Shown here: positions 1 to 6,794 of the stretch, piece after piece
Position numbering within the stretch: position 1 is the stretch's first letter
Layout: every line of letters begins with the position of its first letter
NCBI GenBank assembly: GCA_024277515.1
Contig: JAJRVB010000204.1
Span: 1 to 7,663, forward strand
DNA length: 7,663 bases
Reading direction: 5' to 3'
Source: Nitrospirota bacterium
GTDB taxonomy: Bacteria; Nitrospirota; Thermodesulfovibrionia; UBA6902
Made by a program: the position numbers and the translations under genes
The notes under the pieces: model-generated
Told to the model about the DNA's origin: nothing
The model's input: only the letters and a program-made list of their open reading frames with translations
The model's database searches: none

Positions 1-1836
1 AAATGCCTCCTTAAGGGTCTTTTTCTCAAGCAGGGAGAGTTTTTCAGGTTCGATTAGATTATCTATGCTCATGTTCGACTCTTTTTTTATTAACTGCGAC
101 TGTAAAAGCAGATGGAGCAGGAACTTGAAGGCTGACTTGATATTGTGTGAAAGTTCAGCCGGAATCAGTGCTTCACGGGTCAGTATATCAAGCCTCTCCA
201 GGGTAGATGTCTCGTGAATATCAGCCTTTACAGACATGGCGCGCACTGCATCCACGATCGGGGTGATCCCCCTTTCCTTCATATCGAACTTTTTAAGCTG
301 CTCCCCGTTTTCGCTGACAAAGAATTTTTTAAAAAAACCGACGGATGATTCATGTTCAGCAGGATCATCCATCATCTGGAACCCGTATGTCTCATCCTCC
401 CTGATCTTCCTGTAAATCCTCTCCCTGAATGCCTCTACAATTGATGCATTGCCGTATAATGCTCGAGAATCGAGTATTTTCTTTGCTGTCATGACAAAAT
501 CATTGTTGCGGGAGCGCAGGGCAGTCAGGACTTTCGATTCCCATTCAGAGATGTCTCCGAAAATGGGTACGTCTTTGCCCAGTGGCGCTGTTTCAAACAG
601 GGGAAGGCCGCATTCTCCGAGCGTGTCCTGAAGATTTTCGATAAGGTACTGGCAATACTCGTCTATGTCTTTTTTCTCGCAATATGTTTTTTCATTATCA
701 TATACGATGGCGCAATGAAACACGGTCTTGAATGTCTCTTCTCTCCTGCCTTCAGCCCCATATACAAAAAAGGCAAATGGACAGTGAGAACTCCCGATTT
801 TACCTATGCTGAGGTCGATAATTTTCATTATGAGCCTGTCATGGAGTTCCGTTATAATCCTCAGAATATGACTGGCCCCGACACCTTCTTTCAGGAGGAT
901 CGCCAAGGTCTGGTTTATGTTGTCTCTGATGGGCACCAGTTCCTCTGCATTTTTCTGCCGGTCAATGTTTTTTAATATTGAGAGCGGCGACGTGCCCTGC
1001 ATCAGCATAAAATCATGGTTTGTTACTACCCCTGAAAGGACGCCCCCTTTTGTCACCAGCAGGTGGTGAATGTTGTGTTTTATCATGGTTGAAAGGGCGT
1101 CAAAACAGGTGCTTCGCGAGTCGACCGTAACCAGTCCGGAGCTCATTATGTCGGTCGCCGGGGAGGTAAGCTCCCTGCCTTCCGCCACGACCTTGTCTCT
1201 CATGTCCCTGTCTGTAATGATTCCTGCCGGAGAACCCTCTCCGTCAGTGAGTATAAGCGCGCTTATGCTGTTTTGCGACATGATGGCTGCGGCTTCTTTG
1301 ATTGATATGTCCGAACGGGCGGTTATGGGGCTTGCTGAAATGATCTTTTCTATGTGTGTCGTATAGAGCAGTTTTTCTCCCTCTTTAAAAAGGAGATTTT
1401 TATTGCGCATTTCCTTGTATGTCCGGTCAATATAGTTTTTGAAAAAGGACTTCATGAAATACTCACCGAACACGGGCTGGGTGTTGATGATCTCCAAAAT
1501 AATGTCTTTTGGGATCTGATAGCAGATGGTATCTTCAACGGCCACAACATTTGCCCTGGACTTGTCACCGCTGATCAGGGAGACATAGCCGAAGGAGTCT
1601 CCTTCACTTCTGTAATCGATAATCATTTCATCTTCATTGGCAAGAGAAATCTTCACCCCGCCTTTTTTAATGACCCTCAGGGAGAGGCTGGGCGGGCCTT
1701 CCTGGGTCAGTATATGTGTATTTTTAGGGAAAAATTCGAGCGATAAATTTCCGGCAATGCTTCTTAATGTAGCTTCATCAAGAAACTGGTACGGTGGAAT
1801 ATTTCTTAAGAAATTTATGCTTTCGTTGGTAATCAT
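1..1836 (-). CDS. cNMP-binding-like / CBS pair / DUF294 nucleotidyltransferase-like protein (3' end outside window)
   Basis: I translated this by hand: the frame is open from ATG at 1836 to base 1 (612 codons, no stop), so the C-terminus is missing, though the family's usual length suggests only a little is lost. Domains in order: cNMP-binding-like beta-barrel (about residues 15-125), CBS pair (about 165-285, with GIITDRDM at 205-212 and GVVTNHDF at 269-276), DUF294 nucleotidyltransferase-like region (about 300-430, GAEGRREE at 360-367) and DUF294 C-terminal domain (about 430-600, with DSRALYGN at 456-463 and GITPIVDAVR at 523-532). The family motif GS-x-GRxE...TDQDNA reads GA-E-GRRE...TVFHCA here, so both metal-binding aspartates are gone (V372, H374). 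The later CPGxVMA-type motif is also absent. FGE of the cNMP pocket is FGY (82-84), while Arg94 remains. It probably binds nucleotides as a cytosolic regulatory protein, but catalysis is doubtful. There is an in-frame TGA upstream and no other usual start. The Shine-Dalgarno is poor, and a sigma-54 promoter lies just upstream. Confidence 0.9.
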   Translation of the reverse strand, partial: MITNESINFLRNIPPYQFLDEATLRSIAGNLSLEFFPKNTHILTQEGPPSLSLRVIKKGGVKISLANEDEMIIDYRSEGDSFGYVSLISGDKSRANVVAVEDTICYQIPKDIILEIINTQPVFGEYFMKSFFKNYIDRTYKEMRNKNLLFKEGEKLLYTTHIEKIISASPITARSDISIKEAAAIMSQNSISALILTDGEGSPAGIITDRDMRDKVVAEGRELTSPATDIMSSGLVTVDSRSTCFDALSTMIKHNIHHLLVTKGGVLSGVVTNHDFMLMQGTSPLSILKNIDRQKNAEELVPIRDNINQTLAILLKEGVGASHILRIITELHDRLIMKIIDLSIGKIGSSHCPFAFFVYGAEGRREETFKTVFHCAIVYDNEKTYCEKKDIDEYCQYLIENLQDTLGECGLPLFETAPLGKDVPIFGDISEWESKVLTALRSRNNDFVMTAKKILDSRALYGNASIVEAFRERIYRKIREDETYGFQMMDDPAEHESSVGFFKKFFVSENGEQLKKFDMKERGITPIVDAVRAMSVKADIHETSTLERLDILTREALIPAELSHNIKSAFKFLLHLLLQSQLIKKESNMSIDNLIEPEKLSLLEKKTLKEAF

Positions 1837-1880
1837 ATTGCGTGAAAAAATGGATATCGTATTATTGGATAATAATCATA

Positions 1881-1898
1881 GAGCAAATAGGGTGCCAG
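1881..1898 (-). promoter_or_regulatory. sigma-54 (RpoN) promoter of the DUF294 gene
   Basis: On the minus strand the sequence is C-TGGCACC-CTAT-TTGCT-C, with TGGCACC at 1897-1891 and TTGCT at 1886-1882. The invariant GG (1896-1895) and GC (1884-1883) are separated by exactly 10 bases, as sigma-54 holoenzyme requires. The predicted transcription start is near 1871, giving a leader of about 35 nt before the ATG at 1836. The gene immediately upstream encodes a sigma-54 activator, which makes it the natural candidate to drive this site. Confidence 0.85.
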
Positions 1899-2021
1899 TA
1901 TGAAAAATCTTAAAATACGGGATAAATCAGGGAGTTGAGCATAAGAGGCAAAAAAAAGACGGAGCTGATGTAACTAAAAGTAGCAAAGGGTGTTTGATGG
2001 GTTACCTTATGTAATGCCGGC
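1899..2021. other. intergenic region upstream of the sigma-54 promoter; possible activator-binding region
   Basis: This is non-coding sequence between the response-regulator stop and the sigma-54 promoter, where an enhancer-binding protein would be expected to bind. I see a short GTAAC/GTTAC inverted pair (1970-1974 and 2001-2005) and two ATGTAA direct copies (1968-1973 and 2009-2014) about 41 bp apart. A minus-strand run of eight T (1957-1950) has no GC-rich stem before it, so I do not call a terminator. The assignment as an upstream activating sequence rests on position, not on a known consensus. Confidence 0.3.
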
Positions 2022-3380
2022 TCAATGACTGTTTTGAGATTTTTCCATGCCCCATTTTTTTCTTTTTTCCCACAGGGACTTTCTCGTTATGCCAAGCCGC
2101 GCAGCAAGCTGCTGTTCATTATATTCGGACTGGTACTCAAGGATAAAGGCCTTTGTGTAATCTTCTATAGAGAGCTTTCCATTCAGAGAGTCTTTCTGGA
2201 AAGATGCGCACGGACGCATTGATTCCGGCAGGTTTTCGATCGTGATCCTGTTATTGTCAGCGATCAGTATCGCCCTCTCAATGACATTCTGCAGTTCACG
2301 TACGTTGCCGGGCCATATGTAGTTAACCATCCGGGAGAGCGCTTCATCGGATATTTCCATAATCTCTTTCTGGAATTCCCGCGAATATTTGTCCAGAAAA
2401 TATTTTACCAGCATGGGGATGTCTTCTTTCCTCTCTCTCAGTGGAGGGATGCGCAATGTAATCGTGTTTATCCTGTAATACAGATCTTCCCTGAAACCGG
2501 ACTCCCTTACTTCTGTTTCAAGGTCCTTGTTGGTCGCAGTGATAAACCTGAGGTCGACTTTCAGGGACTTTGTACTCCCGACAGGCCTGATCATCTGGTC
2601 CTCAAGCACCCGCAGGAGTTTTATCTGGAAATATGGGCTTATATCCCCTATCTCATCGAGGAACACCGTGCCTCCGTCACCCTCTTCAAGCATGCCTTTT
2701 TTTGAGACGACCGCCCCTGTAAAGGCCCCGCGTACATGTCCGAAGAGTTCGCTTTCAAGCAGGTTCTCCGGGATAACGGAACAGTTTATGGGTATAAAAG
2801 GCATTTCCCTCCTGGCACTGTTGTGGTGAAGAACGCGGGCAAAGAGTTCCTTGCCGGTCCCTGTTTCACCCAGCAGCAGGACATTGCTCCTTGTGTCCAC
2901 TATTTTTTTTGCTTCATCAATAATGCTTTTCAGTGCGGGGCTCGCTCCAATGATGCTGCTGAAGTCATACGTCCTCCCGATTTCACGTTTCAGCAGAAGG
3001 TTTTCAACCTCAAGACGTTTTTGAGTAAGCGCATTTTTCACGACCTGCTTGATCTCTTCATGCATAATCGGCTTCATGATATAATCGTAGGCCCCGGCCC
3101 TGAGCGCCTTTACAGCGGTTTCGAGGGATGCGTACGCTGTCATGACGATGAATATCTGGTCCGGGAGTTCCTGCCTCACTCTTGTAAGCAGTTCAATGCC
3201 GTCCTGCCCGGGGAGGATTATGTCAGAAATGATGACATCATACATGGTTTTTTCGAGGAGGATGAGGCCCTTTTCTGCAGATTCCGAGGTGTCGACCTCA
3301 AATCCGTCTTTTGCGAATATCCGTTTTAATGAATGCCTCAGGGTTTCTTCATCTTCAACTATTAATATATTCTTTGACAT
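2022..3380 (-). CDS. NtrC-family sigma-54-dependent response regulator (CbrB/AtoC-like)
   Basis: Cytosolic transcription activator of 452 residues, the usual length for the family. The receiver domain (about 4-115) has acidic residues E9/D10, phospho-acceptor D53, T81 and K103. The AAA+ domain (about 140-370) carries Walker A GETGTGKE (171-178), the sigma-54-contacting loop GAFTGA (218-223), Walker B FLDEIGD (240-246) and the arginine-rich sensor segment REDLYYRIN (297-305). A Fis-type helix-turn-helix lies at about 410-445 (QQLAARLGITRKSLWEK). All motifs needed for ATP-driven remodelling of RpoN polymerase are intact. The protein starts MSKNILIVEDE, standard for receivers; the Shine-Dalgarno is weak. 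It lies 218 bp downstream of the SLC5-fused kinase, its likely phosphodonor, and 185 bp upstream of a gene with a sigma-54 promoter, its likely target. The pairing resembles CbrA/CbrB of Pseudomonas, but orthology cannot be shown here, so no symbol is given. Confidence 0.95.
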   Translation of the reverse strand: MSKNILIVEDEETLRHSLKRIFAKDGFEVDTSESAEKGLILLEKTMYDVIISDIILPGQDGIELLTRVRQELPDQIFIVMTAYASLETAVKALRAGAYDYIMKPIMHEEIKQVVKNALTQKRLEVENLLLKREIGRTYDFSSIIGASPALKSIIDEAKKIVDTRSNVLLLGETGTGKELFARVLHHNSARREMPFIPINCSVIPENLLESELFGHVRGAFTGAVVSKKGMLEEGDGGTVFLDEIGDISPYFQIKLLRVLEDQMIRPVGSTKSLKVDLRFITATNKDLETEVRESGFREDLYYRINTITLRIPPLRERKEDIPMLVKYFLDKYSREFQKEIMEISDEALSRMVNYIWPGNVRELQNVIERAILIADNNRITIENLPESMRPCASFQKDSLNGKLSIEDYTKAFILEYQSEYNEQQLAARLGITRKSLWEKRKKWGMEKSQNSH

Positions 3381-3413
3381 TGCCTATCGCTTTCCGGGCA
3401 TGGAAATGTAAAA

Positions 3414-3505
3414 ATCAAAGACCAAAGATCAAAATTAAGGAGAATTATTTATAGGATAAAAACCCTTCCATAATTTTGATTTTTTATTTTTAATATTTTA
3501 TCTTT
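3414..3505. repeat. MITE-like imperfect inverted repeat with tandem heptamers
   Basis: A perfect 10-bp inverted pair, ATCAAAATTA (3428-3437) and TAATTTTGAT (3471-3480), is extended inwards by AGG/CCT pairing and outwards by an imperfect, T-rich match towards about 3505. The left arm begins with three tandem 7-mers, ATCAAAG, ACCAAAG and ATCAAAA (3414-3434). The whole could fold into a long hairpin in RNA or DNA. No transposase or clear target-site duplication is visible. It may be a dispersed non-autonomous repeat or just a local AT-rich palindrome. Confidence 0.5.
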
Positions 3506-3522
3506 TCTTGCCTGCTATTATT

Positions 3523-3598
3523 ACCCGTACCTGAATAGTTACCCATATTATATATTATTTTATACTGCCATAGCATAATATAACCCGAATAATACCCG
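3523..3598. repeat. short direct repeats of ACCCG/ACCCA
   Basis: ACCCR occurs at 3523, 3541, 3583 and 3594 within AT-rich sequence; several copies are flanked by TTAC/GTTAC or AATA. The copies sit directly after the kinase stop codon and before the palindromic element. They could be operator half-sites or decayed repeat units; the spacing (18, 42, 11) is irregular. Confidence 0.3.
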
Positions 3599-6550
3599 TT
3601 ACTCCGACAGAGGGATCCTGATTATAAAACTCGAGCCGTTTTTTTGTGAAGATCCGATTTCTATTGTCCCGCCATGGTCTTTAATAATGCTGTAACAGAT
3701 ACTTAATCCAAGGCCGGTCCCTTTGGTCGGGCCCTTGGTTGAAAAGAACGGATCAAATATCTTGTCCATGTTTTCATGGTCTATACCTCCCCCTGTATCG
3801 GAGAAGCTTATCTCGACAAAACCGTCATTCTGTCTGATAGAGACGCTCAGTTCTCCCCCGTCAGGCATGGCGTCGCGGGCATTAAGCATGAAATTGAGAA
3901 AGACCTGCTGCATCTGGTCGGAGTCGAGTTTCAGGACAGGGATTTCCTCTATTTCCGTATGGATTTTGATTTTTTTGAAATTTTTATCGTATCGCACAAG
4001 ATTCAGGGTATTTTCGAGGACGTCTTTTAAACTTGTGGGTATCTTTTGACGGGGGTACAAGCGCGCGAAGTTGCCGAGATTGCGCACAATCCTTGCGATC
4101 CGGTCTATATGGGTGTTTATAATTCCGAGAGAGTCGGACACAAAGGGGGAAGTTTTTTCCGAGAGGAGCTCCTGGACAAGGGACGAAATCGAGGCAAGGG
4201 GATTGCCGATTTCATGCGACACCCCGGCGGCAAGCCTGCCGATACTCGCGTGTTTGGTTGTCCTGAAGAGGTCTTCTTCTATCTTTTGCTTTTCGGTGAT
4301 GTCTTCCATCACGAGGACGTATCCCTTCTGGTCTCCCGTCAACTTGCTTAAATGCACCTTGAGTATGATCTGCGGCTCATTTTTGAGATCTCTCCTGCAG
4401 ATACTTTCTCCCTCTCTGATTTCAGGATCAAAGAGGTCGATCTCAAGGCATTGCAGCAGCAGGTCCGTCTCGGTATTCAGGGCATCGGTTTTGTTCAGCC
4501 TGGTTATTTTTTCCATTGCGTGGTTCCAGTACTTTACGCGCAGTTTTTCGTCGAGCATGGCCACCCCGAGCGGGATACTTTCTATGATGTTTTCGCTGAA
4601 TTCTTTCAGGAGCGCAAGCTGTCTGTTCTTTTCAGCGAGTTCCTGCCGTGAGAGTCTCAGACTGCTCGAAATCTTACGGACAGAGTCGGATATCTGGATC
4701 TTTTCATCCTGGGTCAGGACGGTCTTGTCCTGAAAAATAAGGCTGCTTATTGAAGGGCTGAGCACTCCCGAGAGGATGATCTCGGCCTCGCCCCTGAATT
4801 TCACAAGCCAGTCGTGGGTGATGGACTCCCTCTCGAGATTGTTTTTTCTGAGGAACTTTTCGACCGCTGCTGAGGCATCCCTGGCCCCGATATATTCGGC
4901 AAGGATATTTTCTATTTCAGCGAGACTCCCAGGCCTGCCGGAGTGCCCGAGCTCTAGCGGTGAATATGAGTCAACAAAGATTATGTTTTGTCTGGTCTCG
5001 GTGTCCGACGGTTTTGTAAGGATTGAAACGAGGACATAAAAAAATAAATTCAGGAGCAGTCCCCAGAAAAGGGAATGACTCCAGCGGTCCAGGCCGGTCA
5101 GGCCGAACAGGGCTGAGGGGTTGAGAAATGTTGAGCTGAATGTATATTCAAGAATACCGTCTTTGGCGATTAATCCTGCGCGCAGGAGGGCGGGTATCAT
5201 GAGCGTGTACAGCCAGACACTGAAGCCCGCAAGGATACCGGCAACCGCGCCTTTTTTATTTCCGCCCTTCCAGTAAAGCCCGATCAGGAAGGCAGGGGCA
5301 AATATGGTGACCGCCTCAAAAGACTTCAGTCCTATATCAACAAGGCTGTAAAATTCCCCAATATAAATGGCAAATGTATACCCCAGAAAGACAAGGCCGA
5401 GAATAATGATCCTCCTGGTGTTCAGGATCATGAGATAAAAGCCTTTCATTGCGTTCATGCCCCAGACGGCAGGCATCACAAAGCTGTTCATTACCATTGT
5501 GCTCAGGGCGAGTGATTCAACTATTATCATGGCCGTGGCAGCGGAAAACCCGCCGATAAACGTCAGTAGCGCAAGGAAAGGGATGCCCTGGTTGAGCGGG
5601 ATACTCAACACGAAATAGTCGGCATTTTGCTGGGGTTCCCCCAGGAGCAGTCCGCCGTAGGCTATCGGGAGCACAAAGATATTCATAAGGAAGAGATAGA
5701 GGGGGAAGAGCCACATCGCCTTCTTGACATGATCATATGAGGAGTTTTCCACGACCGACACCTGGAATTGCCGCGGGAGGAACATGATAGCCATCATGGA
5801 GAGAAATGTAAGCGAGAACCATCCCATAAAACTCACCTTTGAAGGCCCTCCAAGTGTCATCAGTGCTGAATATTGTGAGGCCCTGATCCGGGTGAAGATG
5901 TCCCCGAAGCCGTCGAACAGACCGTATGACACAAAGACTCCCACAGATATAAACGCAATCAGTTTAATCGCCGATTCAAAGGCGATGGCAAACACAAGGC
6001 CTCCGTGTCTCTCTGAGACATCTACTCTTCTGGCGCCAAAAAATACTGCAAAGATTCCGAGCAGCAGGGTAATGAACCATCCGGCAAAGTGGCTGCCGCC
6101 CGGCTTCCCGGCGAGAATGGAAAAGGTGGTCATTATTGCCTTGAGCTGAAGCCCGAGATAGGGAGTGATCCCGATTACCGCGACGAACGTTACCAGGGCT
6201 GAAAGAAAAAGTGAATTCCCATAGCGCGATGCTATGAAATCCGATATCGTGGTAATCCTGTTTTCTTTGCATATATAAAGGACTTTCCTGAGAATGATCC
6301 ACCAGAGGGCCGCCATGAGAGTCGGTCCCAGGTAAATCGTGAGAAAGCTGAGTCCTGAATTTGCGGCCCTGCCTACACTGCCGTAAAATGTCCATGACGT
6401 GCAGTATACCGCAAGGGAGAGTGAATACACATAAGGGTTGGAAACGAGTTTGCTGCCTTTACGCTCCTGTTTTTCAGCGTAATGCGCAATAAGGAAGAGG
6501 AGTACGAGATAGGCAAAGATAGTAGAAAATAAGATTGTTGTGGAAAACAA
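3599..6550 (-). CDS. SLC5/sodium:solute symporter-fused sensor histidine kinase (CbrA-like)
   Basis: A 983-residue inner-membrane protein. Residues 1-510 form a full SSS/PutP-like domain with a dozen or so hydrophobic helices, including the conserved segment FSAATAMIIVESLALS (335-350). Then come a STAC-like domain (about 540-632, with AEIILSGVLSPSISSLIF at 589-606), a coiled stretch (630-650), PAS (about 651-757), HisKA with SHEIGNP (778-784, phospho-His 779) and HATPase: N box N886/N890, G1 DTGGGID (918-924), F box FDPFF (932-936), G2 GTGLGLS (944-950). All catalytic boxes are intact. It likely senses, and may transport, an organic solute and phosphorylates the downstream NtrC-type regulator; the substrate cannot be read from sequence. 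Translation starts at TTG 6550, directly after the TAA of the small upstream ORF. The GGAGGG at 6559-6554 is a strong ribosome site embedded in that ORF's last codons, implying translational coupling. Confidence 0.95.
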   Translation of the reverse strand: MFSTTILFSTIFAYLVLLFLIAHYAEKQERKGSKLVSNPYVYSLSLAVYCTSWTFYGSVGRAANSGLSFLTIYLGPTLMAALWWIILRKVLYICKENRITTISDFIASRYGNSLFLSALVTFVAVIGITPYLGLQLKAIMTTFSILAGKPGGSHFAGWFITLLLGIFAVFFGARRVDVSERHGGLVFAIAFESAIKLIAFISVGVFVSYGLFDGFGDIFTRIRASQYSALMTLGGPSKVSFMGWFSLTFLSMMAIMFLPRQFQVSVVENSSYDHVKKAMWLFPLYLFLMNIFVLPIAYGGLLLGEPQQNADYFVLSIPLNQGIPFLALLTFIGGFSAATAMIIVESLALSTMVMNSFVMPAVWGMNAMKGFYLMILNTRRIIILGLVFLGYTFAIYIGEFYSLVDIGLKSFEAVTIFAPAFLIGLYWKGGNKKGAVAGILAGFSVWLYTLMIPALLRAGLIAKDGILEYTFSSTFLNPSALFGLTGLDRWSHSLFWGLLLNLFFYVLVSILTKPSDTETRQNIIFVDSYSPLELGHSGRPGSLAEIENILAEYIGARDASAAVEKFLRKNNLERESITHDWLVKFRGEAEIILSGVLSPSISSLIFQDKTVLTQDEKIQISDSVRKISSSLRLSRQELAEKNRQLALLKEFSENIIESIPLGVAMLDEKLRVKYWNHAMEKITRLNKTDALNTETDLLLQCLEIDLFDPEIREGESICRRDLKNEPQIILKVHLSKLTGDQKGYVLVMEDITEKQKIEEDLFRTTKHASIGRLAAGVSHEIGNPLASISSLVQELLSEKTSPFVSDSLGIINTHIDRIARIVRNLGNFARLYPRQKIPTSLKDVLENTLNLVRYDKNFKKIKIHTEIEEIPVLKLDSDQMQQVFLNFMLNARDAMPDGGELSVSIRQNDGFVEISFSDTGGGIDHENMDKIFDPFFSTKGPTKGTGLGLSICYSIIKDHGGTIEIGSSQKNGSSFIIRIPLSE

Positions 6551-6727
6551 TTACCCTCCGTCGTTATCCTTTTCTTTCACAATGGTAGAGATGAATATGA
6601 GTATGATGAAAATAAGCCACGCAAGGAAAAGATATTTTGAAAGGTTATAATTGAAGATGCTCAGTATCGGCCAGTTAAACAGTATGACCCCGAGAACAAA
6701 CAGGAATATTCCGATATCTCTGCTAAT
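6551..6727 (-). CDS. small two-helix membrane protein, non-canonical or missing start
   Basis: Hand translation gives about 58 residues ending in TAA 6553-6551: ...SRDIGIFLFVLGVILF, then NWPILSIFNYNLSKYLF, then LAWLIFIILIFISTIV, then KEKDNDGG. This is two hydrophobic helices with a hydrophilic loop and a charged cytosolic-type tail, a composition unlikely for a random ORF. The frame is closed by TAA at 6739-6737, and no ATG, GTG or TTG lies between that stop and the hydrophobic region. The first plausible starts are ATT at 6727 or ATC at 6733. The start given is therefore a guess; alternatives are a rare AUU start, a leaderless message, a sequencing error or a lost 5' end. Its last codons hold the ribosome site of the kinase and its stop abuts the kinase start, so it is probably translated and may partner the transporter domain. 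No family recognised. Confidence 0.6.
   Translation of the reverse strand: MSRDIGIFLFVLGVILFNWPILSIFNYNLSKYLFLAWLIFIILIFISTIVKEKDNDGG
6554..6559 (-). promoter_or_regulatory. ribosome binding site deciding the TTG start of the kinase
   Basis: GGAGGG sits four to five bases before TTG 6550 and overlaps the GGA-GGG-TAA end of the small ORF. It is the only strong Shine-Dalgarno seen ahead of the kinase and supports TTG as the start. Confidence 0.75.
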
Positions 6728-6735
6728 AGGGATAT

Positions 6736-6741
6736 ATTATA
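6736..6741 (-). promoter_or_regulatory. -10 box for the small ORF / kinase operon
   Basis: A perfect TATAAT on the minus strand. Counting forward puts the transcription start at about 6729-6727, essentially at the first possible codon of the small ORF. The hexamer 17 bp upstream (TGCACT) is a poor -35, so the promoter would be weak or need an activator. Confidence 0.4.
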
Positions 6742-6779
6742 GTAAAACGCAGGAGAATAGTGCAGATTTTTGTTAACAC

Positions 6780-6785
6780 TATAAT
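6780..6785 (+). promoter_or_regulatory. -10 box for the HTH/zinc-ribbon gene
   Basis: A perfect TATAAT nine bases before ATG 6795. The predicted start of transcription (about 6792-6795) leaves zero to three bases of leader, so the message may be leaderless; the GAGG at 6787-6790 would then lie outside the transcript. No good -35 is visible at normal spacing. Confidence 0.4.
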
Positions 6786-6794
6786 TGAGGTCAC

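Larger units (their letters stand above)
3381..3598. other. AT-rich spacer between kinase and regulator genes
   Basis: This 218-bp non-coding stretch is much more AT-rich than its flanks. It contains the inverted-repeat element and ACCCR repeats listed separately. A minus-strand TATAAT (3552-3547) could serve as a -10 for the regulator gene, but the hexamer 17 bp upstream (TGCTAT) is a poor -35. No convincing terminator or sigma-54 site was found. It is therefore unclear whether kinase and regulator share one transcript. Confidence 0.5.

Noticed and set aside
449..1903. Several overlapping plus-strand open frames (60-130 codons)
   Set aside because: All are antisense to the well-supported minus-strand DUF294 gene, whose domain motifs are clear.
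1950..1957. Minus-strand T-run as a terminator of the regulator gene
   Set aside because: No GC-rich stem-loop precedes it, so an intrinsic terminator is not supported.
2806..2830. TGGCAC on the plus strand inside the regulator gene
   Set aside because: It has no TTGC at the required distance and lies in coding sequence.
2736..3329. 197-codon plus-strand open frame
   Set aside because: Lies entirely antisense to the intact NtrC-family regulator; its translation has no recognisable domain and is a by-product of the opposite frame.
3547..3575. TATAAT as a promoter for the regulator gene
   Set aside because: The -35 match is poor and the surrounding AT-rich sequence makes a chance hexamer likely.
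4071..4733. 220-codon plus-strand open frame with serine-rich translation
   Set aside because: Antisense to the PAS/kinase region, low-complexity composition typical of a shadow frame.
5976..6395. 139-codon minus-strand frame inside the kinase gene
   Set aside because: Out-of-frame overlap with the transporter domain; composition rich in His/Arg with no domain.
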